From contig VCAZ01000029.1 of assembly GCA_005784505.1 (NCBI GenBank), forward strand, positions 2,517,501 through 2,581,500: a stretch of 64,000 nt of DNA, in the 5' to 3' direction. Below the pieces are notes generated by a model that was not told the origin of the DNA, made no database searches, and saw only the letters and a list, made by a program, of their open reading frames with translations. The position numbers were made by a program, and so were the translations under genes. The DNA comes from Bagarius yarrelli. Taxonomy: Eukaryota; Chordata; Actinopteri; Siluriformes; Sisoridae. Positions 34,000 to 47,547 of this stretch are shown in pieces (the first letter of the stretch is position 1; every line of letters starts with the position of its first letter).

Positions 34000-36760
34000 T
34001 TGAATTTTAAATCTAGGTTTAGTTTCCTGGAGAGTTTCTCCTTTACTCTTATTCTTCAGATTCTATTCATAACTGATGTTCAAGTCACTCCTGCAGATTT
34101 TATGCAGTTTATTTCAACCCCGGCTGTTTAGCTGCAGCGCTAACCCGTGTCACGCTCAAGCCCAAGTCTGTCAGAAACTGAAGGCATTGAAGCATAGCGT
34201 TCTGTTTATAAACGCTCCTGAACCCTGAGGGCCAAAAAAAGAAAATCAATAGCTACTTTTCAGAGAGGGTAAACTGAAGCCTGGTTTAATTTCGGACTAA
34301 AATCGCAGATTATTTTTGGACATTAATGTTGAAGATTTATTTTTAAATGATGCTTCTACAGGAATGCCACAGAAAAAAAACACAACTATGGAATAAATGC
34401 TTTTTTTAATCCAGTTATATCAAATAAAACACCAGTTTGGATCTGTAGTTATTATTACAATGGTGGAAAGATGCTATTGCTAACTAGACTATACACTGCA
34501 CTAGCTACTCACACACTTCAGACAACGACTTCTGCTATTTATTTGGGTTTTTTTTCTATTGCTGCACATCGAAATGGAAATAACTGCAGACGATGAAGTT
34601 ATGATCTCGAAACGCCAATGTGTTTGCACAAAAAAATAACAACAAAACAGCGAATTGCTAAATTTAAAGCTAGCGGATAATGACAAGATTGTCACTTAGC
34701 TTGTCACTTAGTCAGCTGCTAATGTGAGAATAAAATTAGGACTCACAGAAAGAAAATTACACACAATTATTATTATTATGGGCACGAGCGTTGCTAGCAA
34801 TTTTGTGCCCTATGAAAGAATATGAGGGTTGGGCCACCTACTTATTTTGCACTGTTACTACCAATAAAACAAACCATCAAAGTGCATGGGCCCTTCAGAA
34901 TCATCCTAAACCACCCTCTTTGATGCCCCCTAAATGATCTGTGTGGCCAAGAAAAATTGCAGGTTCAGCCGTCCATCGAATACTACAAGTTAAACAGGCA
35001 GCTTTTTACAATCCAAACCAAAGCCAGAGGGACATTTTTGTCGTATCCGCACGTCTCCACCTCGCCAACGAGAATCTCATTTTGCTAAAGCGCGTCCTAC
35101 TGATCCACACCGTGTTCCAATGTATCAGTTCACGCCGACTTAAATCGTACTTTAGGTTGAAGGTAATTTTGCTGGGGCTCCTGCAGTCACCCGCTTTCCA
35201 ATTTATCAATCCTCACTTTCCGTCGGCTCGGCTTTCATTTTGTCTTGCTAAGGAACGCAGCGTCGACACAAAAGTAATGGTGTTTATAATGGAGTCACCG
35301 GCGTGCCACGGGAGCTTTCCAGAGAGTCGGCGAGGAAAAAAAAAAATCAGCGACAGAAACTGAAAAATGCTTCGTAATTTGCTTCAAAACACCCAAAACA
35401 CGAAGGTTATTAAACACCATACATCTTCATACTGAACGGTAGTTCTTTTCGGGAAAAAAAGTCCCGTTAGACGCAGAGAACGTTAAGCGCAGAGGTTTAT
35501 CATCACATCCACCATCTTCCATCATGGTAAACCCTGTCATTGTAGACAAAGAAATTGACTTTAGTCTGAACAATGGACAGAAAATAACAAGCTTTTGATG
35601 GCAGAACATCTGTCAGGAGGGCAGGAGACGGGAATAGCCACTGTGGATCGTAGTACGGTAAAACATTAGCATGAGATTTTAAGGTGAAAATGTGTTTTGT
35701 GATGTGAATTTAATGTAAAAAAAAAAAAAGGAAACGCAGATAATTATTATAGCCACCCAAAAATAGCCACTAGAATAAAGACATTCAGAAAGTTAATAAA
35801 GGTAAATATGACATAAATAGACCAACGCCACCGATTTGGCAACAAAACCGAAGCTACGTCAGTATCATGGGTCGATTCTTTCAAAACAGCTTTTGCTGAC
35901 AGAAAAACTCGCTTAAATTTGCTAAACTTGCCCCACCATTCACAAGTTTTAAATGGCGTCCGGACCTACTAGTTCAGTTCACTTTGGTTTGTTGGTAAGC
36001 AAAAAATGCTTCTTATGCTAGTGCTAATTTCTTGTAAAAATTACAGAAGGGCATTCGTATTCCAAGGTTTCATTGCTTTGCTACTTATTGCTAGCATTAG
36101 CTAGACATCGCTTGCTAAATAGCTAATTAGCCCATTAGTTGACTAGCCCTCATGCTTTTTTCTTTCGGGTTTTTATTCTGAATGCTTCTGACCCAGTTAA
36201 ACCGTTCCGATTTTAGAATCTCACCTTTTAAGCACTAATAGCTTACAAACTGCTAATCGTTGCTAGTTGTGAGGTGACTTTGCTCGCTTGTCCTTCCTCA
36301 TCAATGACACTGTTTGTCCTGTCCTCAGTCACAGTGCTCGGACAGCCGGAGGCCCGTCCTGTGGCAGAGTGTAATTGGAGCACAACAGAGTGACCCAGAA
36401 TAATAGGATTACACCAAAAGCACTTCTGAGGAGAACCACAACCTCGCTAATCCTGTTGTGCTCCATGTCCTTTCCCGCTTCCGCGCGGAACGACCGAGAT
36501 GGAGGTTGAAAGCGAATCGGGGCCATCAAGATGATGAGTTTTCTGAGCTTTACGGGTCTGAACTCAACGATGCTCGCTGGATCGAGACTTTGATCAGAGT
36601 TTGAGGTCTTTTAAAGAGAAAATAAACTTCTTTTTCAATTATTTTGACTATTAAGGAAAATGAAACTTTTTTGGAAGGGTTTTTTAAATATATACATTTT
36701 CCATCAGGCTGTCATGGGAAAATAATTGCGATTAGGATGCTAATAGCTTTTGCAGCTGAA
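34000..36760. other. unique intergenic sequence, no gene seen
   Basis: The sequence is AT-rich. A non-repetitive, GC-richer block lies at 35000-35350. Open frames of up to 140 codons have no recognisable protein features. A short inverted GGGCAC/GTGCCC pair occurs near 34780-34811. Confidence 0.5.
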
Positions 36761-36762
36761 CC

Positions 36763-36916
36763 ACATTTACATAACGTCCTTATTCAGAGCTACATACAAT
36801 TTGGGATTTAGGGTCTTGTTTAGGGGCCCAACAGTGGCAGCTTGGTGCGGCTGGGATCGAACCCTGATCTCCCAATTAGCGGTCCAACCCCTTTAACCAA
36901 TACTCTATCACTTCTC
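36763..36916 (-). mobile_element. near-full-length SINE
   Basis: The + strand runs CATTTACATAACGTCCTTAT (tail complement), GGTCTTGTTTAGGGGCCCAA, GCAGCTTGGTGCGGCTGGGA, TCGAACCCTGATCTCCCAAT and GTCCAACCCCTTTAACCAAT (head complement). Confidence 0.8.
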
Positions 36917-36919
36917 CTT

Positions 36920-39450
36920 TCTTGCTACCGTTAATTAATTCTAAACAATCAGAATCCAGAATTTAACAGCACTTGTACTGTGAACAAGCTCTAATGTTCC
37001 AACATGAAGCTTTTATTCACCCTGTGAGGACCGTCAACGAACCTCATGTTGACAAACTGTGGCCGCCAGAGGGGCACCAAATATCACCGTAACAGGAGTG
37101 ATGCGCCGTGTGCCGGTCCAGGCGTTCACATCTATCCAGACGCTGGTTTACTCTTTTACAACAGAAGATGGAGTGAATCGATGAGGTCACAGTGTCGAGG
37201 CAGGTCCACTTTTCTCGATGAGGTGTAGAGCATACACACGCTTCCAGTGATTACAGTCTGCATAATTACAGCGTCAGTAATTGCTGTAATTACCGTAATT
37301 ATAGTATAGAAGGTCTTATATGCAATTTACATCACGGTTTTATATTTTTTTTCAAATTCTGGTAAAAGTACTAATTTTCTGAAACAATTGTCAAAGCTTA
37401 AAAAAATAAGCATGTCAAATTTTTTTTTAGAGTTTATACATTACTCATATTTATAAAAAAAAGTATTTTAAGAGCATCTGTCTGACTGATCGATGAGTGA
37501 CAGACGTCTAACAACGGGAGAGACAATCTACCCATACAAAATGGACCAAATGTCAGCCGACTACAATAAAAGTCCCAGCAAATGATCGCTGAAATCAAAG
37601 GTTGTCATCAGTAAGAGGTGATGTAATTAAAATGACTCATTTTTAAAATGACTAAAAATGATGGATGCCATCAGGGTTCGGGGGGGGGGGGGGTGTTTTA
37701 ATGTGTTTTAAAGCAGAATGCTAAATGCTAATGTTTGAAAATGTTGCAAAGGTCTGGAGAGAATTGACATTAATTACTGTAATATTATACTATTGAGGTG
37801 AAATAGATACCATAGCACAAAGCTGATGATAGTATTAGTTTTAGTAGAATAAATTCCAACTTGCCCTTGTTTAGGGATTGTTTTTAATTCAAATAACAAT
37901 TAATTAAATTAATTAAAAAATTGATTTTTTAAAATAAAGCCATTTTAATTAATACTTTTAATAAATGGCAGGTTATAATTCTGGTAGGATTTTTCATTAA
38001 TACTATTGATAAATAAAATAAAAAAAAAATAAAAAAAAAAAATTATTGTATTTGTTCTTTTTTTAAAAAATATTATTACATATCAGCTGTGTACTTTTAT
38101 CTGCGTCTGTCTTTACATTATTTAGCAATGTTTTAATTTAATTAAAAATTCCACACAAGAACCGTAAAAACTGGTATATACTTTCGTTTTTTGTTTTTAT
38201 TTCTGATAAACCCCCCCCCCACTTAAAATCCTCTCGTCAAACTTTTCTGTAAGCGATGTCTCGATTATTGTAACAGATGTTCCTCTGTCCGCTTGAGGTG
38301 TGTGCAAAATTATGATTTATGCTCTTCTCTCTCAAATGAACATGAATCCTGTCGCTCGTTTTTCATCACACACTCAACTGTGTGCTTTGTGTAATCGCTA
38401 GCCGCCTATGTGGGGTTTGTTTTTTTTGTTTTTATTTTTTTAATTTCATCTTCACTGAGCTGAGTGTAATTTCTGAACCTCTTCACTCCCGAAAGCTTGA
38501 TTCAGTAGAAAAGGTCCCGCGAGACCCCGAGCCTGGTCCTGATTAGTGTGGCTGCTGTAATTGCGCGGTTTTATGTCCAGCACATCGTATCGCTCTTTCG
38601 ACTTTATTGACCCGACTCTCAGACTGAGATCTGCACCCTTCCTCATTTCCAACACGGGTTTTTGCAGTCCTGGCGCTCTAATTAGAACATGCGGTATGTG
38701 TGGTTGGTAATTTGCCTGAGAGTGAAATCCAGGGCAGGATTTTTCATTCCAACTGAAAATTCCGAGTCGCTCTTTGGCCCAATTTACGGCTGATGATTGA
38801 CAGAATGGAGAGCATTTACATACTGATGACCAGCATATACGCAACATCTCTGGCAATAGAAAAAAAAACCTGGACAGGAGACGGCTGCGATGCGGTGCGG
38901 TGCGACCTGCGCCCGTGCTGGCAGGACAGGATGAGGTAAAGTGCTGGATAGTGAGTGAGAGATTGGGGTTTCTGAGTGCTATATCAAAATCTGATTTTGT
39001 GTGATTGCTAACCAAGTCTCTCCCTCTCTCTCTCTCTATTTCTCTCGCTCTGTTGTCTGATCTCGCCAGGCACGCCAGCGAGATTGATGGCTTTGACTCG
39101 AGTTCTCCATTTCAGCCTGCTCTCCCAATTCCCCTCTGACAGTGTTCTATAAACTGCTTCCTCCACTAAATCTGGTGGCTCCCACTCCATCTGTCTCTGT
39201 CAAGGGACCCGGACAGGCTTCCAACCCTCCCAACTTTTTTTTTTTTTTTTTTGACATGCCGTCTCACTCTTACTCTCTTCTTTTATCCAGAACACATCTT
39301 TCAGTCACGTGTTGTCTTTTATCAGGGCTTCAATCCGGATGTTAGGACTTCTATTCCTTTCTTACTTTTTTCCGACCATCACCAACAAAAAAAATCAAAC
39401 CTTCATGCTGGGATCTTCTTACACTTTTATCTCTTACATTTGATTTCTTC
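36920..39450. other. AT-rich intergenic sequence, no gene seen
   Basis: It contains a 14-base G run at 37680, a 10-base C run at about 38211, A/T homopolymers around 37990-38050 and a T run at about 39235. The 187-codon minus-strand frame at 38452-39015 has no recognisable motif and no exon context, so I do not call it a gene. Confidence 0.5.
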
Positions 39451-39455
39451 AAGGA

Positions 39456-39580
39456 GTTAAGGATTAAAGGTCTTGATTAAAGGCCCAGCTGTGGTAATTT
39501 GGTGGTTCTGGGAATTATATCCTCAACTACCCGATCAGTAGTCCTTGGGAACAACTTAACTACCGTTCTACCACTTGCCC
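39456..39580 (-). mobile_element. SINE fragment, tRNA-like family
   Basis: GTCTTGATTAAAGGCCCAGC, GTGGTTCTGGGAATTATATC and ACTACCCGATCAGTAGTCCT, ending in CTACCACTTGCCCC, give the body and head of the common SINE in reverse. Confidence 0.65.
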
Positions 39581-40925
39581 CTTGTTTTTGACGTCGGGTT
39601 GTAGCCGTGTATAGTGTAAATTCAGATATCATATACAAGTCAGTTTTAAAAGATGATGTAGGGGGTCATAAAGAAAATCAGAGATAGTCACAAAATCAAA
39701 ATTGGGTATCAAGACCTGCAGTGTAAATGCAGTCTTAATCACTTTATTCTCAATAGTCCCTCTTTTTCCTGTCAGTGTTTCCTACGAATTCCTTTTTCAT
39801 GTCTGACTCTCATTTTATTTTCAAAGTTCTTCAAGTGTAATCGATTGTTTTCTTTCGGTTTTGGCTTAACAGCTACATTACAACCCACCAGTGCGTCTGT
39901 TTTTTTTTTTCTTTTTCTGATTCTGTCTTTCACACATGTATCTCAATCTCCAGATGCCGTTCTTTCTTTACACCAAAGCAACACTTGCTTGTATAATCAG
40001 TCATTAGCATTTTGGATTAGCAAACATGCTGAACGGGAAGAGTTCCAGCTTTGGTTTCGATTATGTTTCCATTTTGTCATCCCTTTGGCGGTTGATTGCA
40101 CTCCATTTACATTTTTGTGTAGTTTTTTTTTCCACTAAGTAGTTTTACTAAACTGCTAAAAAAAAACCATAAGGTTTGACTGGCAATGCAATGGAACAGA
40201 AGCAAGACTGTTCCCATCGCTGAGGAGTCGGGATTAGTGATCTAATTCCGTACACAAGACAGAGGGATTTCGTTCCAACAGGGTGGAAAAGTTTCTTCAT
40301 GGTTTTCCATTGAGACTCTCAAGTGAAGATCCCAATTAACCCTACTTCACCCTGTACATCATCTCAAATCATAACCAGCCGCTCCCTGATGAGTCGTTCA
40401 CCCGATTAGGGACTGATCAGTTCAGGTATCACCACACAGGGGCGTTCAGGTAAATTGTGCACTTCACTTCACTTCACCGTGCAAATTACCTGCTTAATTA
40501 GCAAATCGTGTTTACCGTATGTTCCTGTAGGATGGTGGGAATTTGACAAGTCTAAAACTTAATGCGAGGATAATCGCAGCTTGCTCACTAATTATAGCTG
40601 TAATTAGACTTTGGACAGAGAAAACAGGAGCACGAGGAGGTTGGATGTAACAGGTCTTTATTATTATTAAAACAAAGGAACACAAGAAACAAACTGAAAA
40701 TTAAAAAGCTTCTGGGACATTAAGTAAGCGGTTAGCATTAGCTTTGGATTTAACAATAGCAATTAGCATAAACAATCAGAGTTACCTTGGATTTTCGAAT
40801 ACCCGGACCTACATTTTTCTTCACGTTATCTTATTATGGTTGGTAAAAAGCGTAAGGCTACTACAGGTAATGGGGGTAATTTGCCTATCCAAGTACGATA
40901 TGTGTATTGTTCACTGAAATATGAA
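39581..40925. other. intergenic sequence, no gene seen
   Basis: This is AT-rich, mostly unique sequence with short T runs. No coding or RNA feature is supported. Confidence 0.5.
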
Positions 40926-40927
40926 TG

Positions 40928-41000
40928 CAGACATCAATCTGCCACTGTTGGGCCCCTAAGCAAGGCCCTTAACCGCTCAACTTCTCAGTGTCAAGATAAA
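40928..41000 (+). mobile_element. SINE body fragment
   Basis: TCTGCCACTGTTGGGCCCCT and AAGCAAGGCCCTTAACCGCT are diagnostic of the SINE body. Confidence 0.6.
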
Positions 41001-41487
41001 TCATGGTAAATGTTGCAAAAGTTGCTTTGTCTATTAGTTACCATAGCACCACAACACCACTCATCATCCATCTCCAGCTCTATAAATACTTTCAGTACAT
41101 CCTTCATAACGAGCTTCATAAGAGTAACGTCTTATAGAAACATCTCTGGTGCTTAAGCGCCACTTACACACCTTAATTATAATTTAAAGCTATAAACATC
41201 ATACTAAAAGCACTAATGTGCTACTGATGACTGCACCATTACATTCCTGAGAAACTGTTTCTACCTCCTTCTTTTTTCCCCTCAGTAGAAGACAGAGAAA
41301 AGTAATATCTCTGATCACGTCCCGCAAGCTTTTTCCAGGTAGCGGTGTGTTATTAATCCCTGCAGCGTTCGTCACGCTTTTCCAAAATACCTTTCCAACA
41401 CTGACATTTGCAGCAATTCGGTGATTGTGAACTGTTTTTTTTTTCTCTCTAAATTGATAGAACAAATTTGCTTCCATCTTTTTTTTT

Positions 41488-41828
41488 TTGCCTTACAGCA
41501 AGAAGGTCCCGGGTTCGATTTCCGGGCAGGGGTCTTCCTGTGTGGAGTTTGCATGTTCTCCCCATGCTTGCATGAGTTTGCTCCGGGTTCTCTGGTTTCC
41601 TCGCACAGTCCAAAAACATGTATGTTAGATTGATTGGTGTTTCTAAATTGCCCATAAGAGTGAGTATGAGTGTGTGTGTGGCCCTGTGATGAACTGGTGA
41701 CCTGTCCAGGGTGTCCCCCCTCCTACCTTTCACTCTTTCAGAGACGGCTGGAATAGACTCCAGCGGATCCCTGTGACCCCTAATTAGAAAATAAGCAAGT
41801 ATAAAAAATAAATAAATCAATAATAATA
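41488..41828 (+). mobile_element. DANA/Mermaid-like SINE, well preserved
   Basis: It reads TTGCCTTACAGCAAGAAGGT, CCCGGGTTCGATTTCCGGGC (box B), TGTGTGGAGTTTGCATGTTC, TCCGGGTTCTCTGGTTTCCT, TTGATTGGTGTTTCTAAATT and GGCCCTGTGATGAACTGGTG, then GACCTGTCCAGGGTGTCCCC and an ATAAATAAATCAATAAT tail. The A box side is truncated. It is closer to consensus than the copy at 17517, so probably younger. Confidence 0.85.
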
Positions 41829-41902
41829 GTTGTAGGTCAGAAGATTATGGGTTTGATTTCCAGCACCACTGGCCACTGCTGGGCCCTTGAGCGGGGTAAA
41901 CT
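41829..41902 (+). mobile_element. SINE fragment, tRNA-like family
   Basis: TAGGTCAGAAGATTATGGGT, TTGATTTCCAGCACCACTGG and CCACTGCTGGGCCCTTGAGC follow the DANA-like tail directly. Confidence 0.65.
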
Positions 41903-41999
41903 GTACTAGTACTTTCTTACCCCTCCAGGGTCACTGAATCGAGTCTAAACTTAACGTCTTCGGGGGAAAGTCTTCCGGAGTTCCATCTGGTCCAGGATG

Positions 42000-42670
42000 T
42001 GGTCCTGATATTGCTTAGAAGTCGTGATCCAATGTGGGTCTAGGCACCATCTCAACCCTTCAAAAGACAATTCTGCCAGAGGGTAGCTGGTAGATTTTTT
42101 TCACACTGTAATGTCATACATGTCATACATCAATATAATCTATAGTAACCAGATACAGCAAAATGCCCAAAAGTGCAACAAACAAACAAACCAAAAATAG
42201 TTTTTCGTAGTTTTTGGCACACAGAACGTGACGACGTCTATGAGTCATCGCAAAAGATAACTAGCCTTCTAATCAATTAGAGCATTTATTTTGTAAAAGA
42301 TCTACCGTTCGACAAATTTAGTTGTTTTAACCAGAGACGCATAAACCGGCGGGTCGGCGCTTTAGTCATAATGTAAATGAGACGCTTAGGAAAATAAATT
42401 CTTCCAAAGAATTCAGTGCATGAAATCATAACATTTTTTCAAGGAGGAATTCCCGTTTTCCAGGAATTTTGTAAGACTTTTGTTGTAAAATGTCTGGCGG
42501 TAACTCGCAGTGTCGGAAACGCCTTCATTAATCTTCAGCCTTTCATTAATCTACTCGTTCAGCGGCCTCCATCACTTCCATTCAGGATGGATGAAACCTT
42601 TCAGACGAGTGCCAAAACATCTGGAAGATTAAAGCGCAGGTCTGTTGGCCTGCAGTAACGTCCAGCCGAA
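42000..42670. other. intergenic sequence, no gene seen
   Basis: Unique sequence. The short open frame at 42416-42658 has no recognised similarity. Confidence 0.5.
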
Positions 42671-42673
42671 AAT

Positions 42674-43050
42674 CACACACACACACACACACACACACAC
42701 CCGCCGCTTCACCTCACCCCCTCCTCCTCCTCCTCCGCCTCCTCTTCCATTTCCTTCTCTTCCTCACCCTCTTTCTCATAGTCATCCTCCACCGCCAGTC
42801 TTTTACTTTGTCCTCGTTCCCTGTTTTTTTTTTTTTTTTTTTTTTTTTGAGCCGAATCCTAACATCGACGTTATTTTCTATAAGTAAGAACAAATCATCC
42901 GTTCGCCTTTCATCACCTTCTGCCAGGAAGACAAAAGAGCATGCGGCTGAAGCTAACTGCTCCTGTAAGCGCACTTCTTTCTCCCGCTCCTGCCCCTTTC
43001 CATCAGCCTGCCACCGGCTCCATTATTCACTCGCTTTCTTTTCTTTCTAC

Positions 43051-43083
<33 letters not shown>
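42674..43083 (+). repeat. CA run, pyrimidine-rich block, T and A homopolymers
   Basis: A CA run (42674-42700) is followed by CCTCCTCCTCC-type pyrimidine-rich DNA to about 42820, a T run of about 24 (42824-42848) and, after 200 bases, an A run of about 33 (43051-43083). The opposed T and A runs could pair as an inverted repeat. Confidence 0.85.
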
Positions 43084-43086
<3 letters not shown>

Positions 43087-43089
43087 CAC

Positions 43090-44050
43090 AAAGTTAACAC
43101 ACTCCTACTGATATTATCTGATGTAACGAATAAAGACAATATCAAACAAATCTTGTCCTGATTTGACATTGATGGGATACAACAAAGGAAGGAAATATTT
43201 AGAAAAAAGAAGAAAATGGACAAGAAGTTGGTTGCATAAGTATACACACCCCTCCACCTTCCTGCTGTTTCCAAATGTCACCTGTTTAAAGTTTTTAGAT
43301 TAACAATAGTTTTATTTTCATGTAATTGCGTAAAATTAACATGGTTTTAACCCAGAATTGAGTGCAAATTTTTATGATTTTATGATTTATACACAATTAG
43401 TATGCATTTTTATTAAACTAAGACCAATAATTTTATGGTCAATTAATTTATATAAAAAAAAATCCAATAATAGTAATAACATTACTTAAAAAACTGCAAC
43501 AAAAATGTTTGTAAATGTAACTAGTGTTAGTAATTATTAGCATACGATCCTAATATCGTAAATCACACGACTGCAAGATTTAGCACGTTGTTGTCACTTT
43601 ACAGCCGCCGACCGTCCATCAGTCTCCTCGAACCCTCAGCTTTATTCCTTATTCACAGTTTAGATGCAGAGGATCTTTAATCTGTGCTCAGAATTTAGTC
43701 AGTGTGAGCGAAAGCTGAGTAAACCCGTGTGCTAATCCCATCGCGCTCCACGCTTACACTGCATTCCGATTTCTGCTCCGTCGGATGAATCGAGTCCCGA
43801 ATAAACACAAGCTGTCTGGAGTTTTTTTTTTTTTCTCACGCAATCCGTCTCATGCTACTGTCACCTTTTTGGGGGAAAAATAAACAGCTTTTTACTTTCA
43901 GGAAGCCGACAAGGGAAAACATTGAAATTTGAGCCGCAATAAGAAAAGCTGCTGAGACGGGAGGATTTCCACATAAAGCCATTTTCAATTTACTAATCTG
44001 ACTGAAAAAGACTCAAAAATGAAAAGAAAAAAGACTAAAAAATAGTGAGA
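43090..44050. other. AT-rich intergenic sequence, no gene seen
   Basis: No coding, RNA or recognisable mobile feature is supported here. Confidence 0.5.
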
Positions 44051-44660
44051 AATATTCAAGGACGAGAAAACACAAATCGACTCATTTGATTTTGTTTGAT
44101 TAAATGATTCCTTTACATTCTGTAGGACATAAAATATTAAATGAATCTTCTTTTGAATCGAATGAACAAATCTTTTAAGTTTGTTCGATTTAAACATTTC
44201 CTTTAGATTCAGTGGGACAAAAATTTAATGAGTCATTTTGAATACCGAATTAGGTTATTTGATTCTTTTCCGTTAAATGATTAAAATTCAGAAGGACAAA
44301 AACAACAACTATAACTTTTTGAGTCATGAATCAAATCTTTTGAGTTTATTTAATCAAAGGATTCAAAAACCTGTAAATAAATCTTTTGGAGTTTCAAATC
44401 AACTCATTTGAGTCTGTTTAATTAAATGATTCATTGATGATAAGATGGAGGAATCTACAAATGAATCTGTTTGAATTGTTACCAAAATAATTTACGTTCA
44501 TTTAATAAAATGATGCCTTTAGATTCAACGATACAAAAAAATACAACTTAAACTTTTTAATCACAAACTGAATCATTTGTTTGTGGGGAAATGAATCTAA
44601 AACTGAATCAGTAATTCTGAATCGGTTTAGTTCAATCTGTTCAGTTTGTTCGTGATGATG
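44050..44660 (+). repeat. degenerate AT-rich minisatellite
   Basis: Words such as TTTGATTAAATGATTCCTTT, AGATTCAGTGGGACAAAAAT and AATGAATCTTTTGAGTTT recur at steps of about 80-110 bases (for example the GGACA motif near 44126, 44213 and 44293). Similar ATGAATCATTTGATTG text returns near 46875-46975. Confidence 0.6.
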
Positions 44661-45646
44661 CAATCTTTGTCATAATGATAAATCTCAGCGAAAAGTTTCT
44701 ACTAAAGAAAAAAAAACTGAAGGAATATAAAAGCTTTTACGGAGATAAAGAGAACTGTGTAAGGAACACAACAAGGACAAAGTCTCCGCTGTTCAGTAAT
44801 AGTTCCGGGACCTCACTGCTCGTATTCTTTAACGCCAAGTGGACTTGATAGGCTGATGAAACCTAATGATCTTCTTCACTCAAGCACAGAATTAGCACTC
44901 GTCTTTAACGCTCGCCGCCTTCACTCAAGGACGAATATCCTTCACCACGGCGCTGCTAATGGCTAACGATATCATAACACAGAGATCTTTAAATCAGAGA
45001 AATAAACGACCGATACGCTAAAGAACATCATGGAAAAAAACCCAAACAACAGAGAAAGCAACAACCTTCAGGACGCCGTTATGAGTTTCTGAATACCGGT
45101 AAGCAGTCAAAGAGGCAAAAGAAACAAGTAAATAAATCAGATAAATGAATAACCTCCATCTGTGCAGGTGCTCCTGAAAGGAAAAAATAGCTAAATAAGC
45201 AAACAAAATAAATAAATAAATAAGTCGAGATGCACTTTATTATCGCTGCACCGGGAAAACAGTTCCTGATCAGTTTCTCTACTACCAATCAAATCGATTG
45301 GATCAGTCGATTAAAGCCTCCATAAGTAAATCAATGCTCCATCACCTGTTTGTCAGTGTGTTGCGGTTTGTTCTCGCAGGCGTTAGCGTTACAGCACTAA
45401 AGCGACCGTGCGCTCGGGTTAGCGTTCTCATTCATTTTCAGCATGTCACCTGTGATATATGGGCCAATCGGGTGAACATGGCGGCTCGGGCAGGCCGACC
45501 TTGCGGGGCGTCGCTCAGGGTCGAGCGTTCCCACAAGGCCCTACACCAATTAAGAGCAGTACATCAGGTTGACACAGCGCAAGGTGATTAATCCCTCTGC
45601 ATTCGAGTCAGCATTGTGCTGCTAAGGACAAAGCGTGATTGTGTGG

Positions 45647-45684
<38 letters not shown>

Positions 45685-46065
45685 TACGCCCGGTGACACG
45701 GTGGCAGTCGTAAAAAAGTCTCTAAGTCCTTGGCTGAAGTAGAGGTGTGTGTTCTGCGGCTTCGATATAAACAACGCCGGGTTTTATTTTCCTTCAGTGA
45801 GGAAGAAACCCTGCTGTATGGATCTGCTCATTATAAATGACGGCTGATGATTAAATAAACAGTGACAATGAGTGTTGCTGTGGGTGTGTGTGTGGGGGGG
45901 TGTGTGTGTAGGGGGGGTTGTTTTATCACGTCCATGTTACTCTTTTTATTAAGGACGTTTGAGTATAATTGATTTTCCCCCGCTGACGCCCCCGTTACTC
46001 GCGGCACTGCTGACATTTAGTATTAAGCTGCCGCTGTAAGGAAAAATTTACCTTTATCATTCTAG
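44660..46065. other. intergenic sequence with poly-A run
   Basis: It holds an A run of about 34 bases at 45649-45682, a GTGTGTGTGGGGGGG-rich stretch at about 45885-45920 and otherwise unique sequence. The 97-codon frame at 45298-45591 is GC-richer but has no recognisable domain. Confidence 0.5.
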
Positions 46066-46172
46066 GGTTAGGCAGCTGCTTTTATCCATTCTGCTCGGTG
46101 GTGCTGGGAATCAAACCCATAATCTTCTGATTAGTAGTTCAGCCCTTTCATCCACACTTCACCCAAAATAGT
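46066..46172 (-). mobile_element. SINE fragment, tRNA-like family
   Basis: GGTGGTGCTGGGAATCAAAC, CCATAATCTTCTGATTAGTA and GTTCAGCCCTTTCATCC are the reverse complement of the SINE head. Confidence 0.65.
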
Positions 46173-46461
46173 GATTGTTTTCTCTTAATCATGCAGATGG
46201 TAGTTTGGGTTGGTGAGTGTGTATGTTGGGTTGGTGAGTGTGTATGTTCACTCAGTGCTTCAGAAGGTTTTCCTTTAGTACTTTGGTTCCCCAGATCAGG
46301 AGGAAGCTCTAGACTCATTTGGTTTATAGTGTGTCAAAATGTTTTTGTGTGTGAGACCTGCTCTCTGATAGGTTGGCATGCTGTCCAGGGTATGAGACAA
46401 CTTTTACCCTGAGTCCTCTGGAACAGACTTTGGGTTCTGCACAATCTTTTATAAATACCAC

Positions 46462-46792
46462 GATGGATGGCTGCATTAATGGATGGATGAAAGTAAAATG
46501 ATGGATGAAAGGATAGTTGGGTGAAAGTAAAGAGATGGATGGATTCATGGATGGATAAAAATTAAAATATAGATGGATGGATGGATGGATGGAGAGATGA
46601 AAGTAAAAGGAGGAATAGATGGATAGATGGCTTGATTCATAGATGAATGGATGAATGCATGGATTGTATTGATGGATGGTAAAATGCTTGTTTTACTGTT
46701 TGGATGAATAGTTGAATATTTAAATGTTAGTTATTCCTGTGTTGAATGGATGGATGGATGGATGGATGGATGGATGGATGGATGGATGGATA
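46462..46792 (+). repeat. GGAT tetranucleotide arrays
   Basis: Imperfect ATGGATGGATGG repeats run from about 46462 to 46680. A perfect block of about 48 bases lies at 46744-46791. Confidence 0.9.
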
Positions 46793-47547
46793 CATGAGTT
46801 CATTCTTGGTTTAAATAATATGACTTGGCAATTTGAAAAGCTTTACAGAGTTTTCATGTACCACTAAATCTAAATGAATCATTTGATTGAATCAATTTGA
46901 TTTGACTTGATTCCCTTGACTCTTTTGACATATTTTTTCGCCCACTGAAAATATATGAATCATTTGATTGGTATTATGATTGAATTTTTATATAGATAAC
47001 AGTTATATAGATGGCTCAGTGGTGTCTTGATCCATCAGAACTGTTTATTAGCTTCCTAGAAAGTTGATAGAAACACCAGACATTAAAGATTGCTTTTTTT
47101 TTTTTTACTTAAAGGTCATCACACCGCTGCCCTGTTCTTTAGCCAAGCGAGAACCAAAAGCCATGTACACATTTATCCTTATTGACTTTCCTGCTAATTT
47201 TTTGCTAGGTTACCATTTATTTTTCTGAGAAATAACCTTGAGTCGGGTTCGCTGTAAACGCTTTGGCTTTCACTACACAGCGATGAAATGATCCTTGACA
47301 GTGCCAAGTGATTCCAAGAAACGATTCCAGCACTCCTGAATGGACCACCTGCCAGAGAAAGGGCGGTTTGTTTGCCATATTTTTGCTGTTTCTATCATTT
47401 TCATGGTGCCAAGTTAAGCGGGAGCGAGGGGTTTAGTTGAGCTGTCTCTGCATCGGAACAGTTTCATTGCTCTGAATGCACCTCATCCAAAGATCATCAT
47501 CACTGATAAAAAAATTCACATTTCAAAAGAATTGGTTGGAAGAAAAC

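Noticed and set aside
38452..39015. 187-codon minus-strand frame
   Set aside because: No recognisable motif, no exon partners and ordinary intergenic composition; length alone is not enough in 64 kb.
42645..43161. Pro-rich and Lys-rich frames around 42.7-43.1 kb
   Set aside because: They translate CCT repeats and T/A homopolymers.
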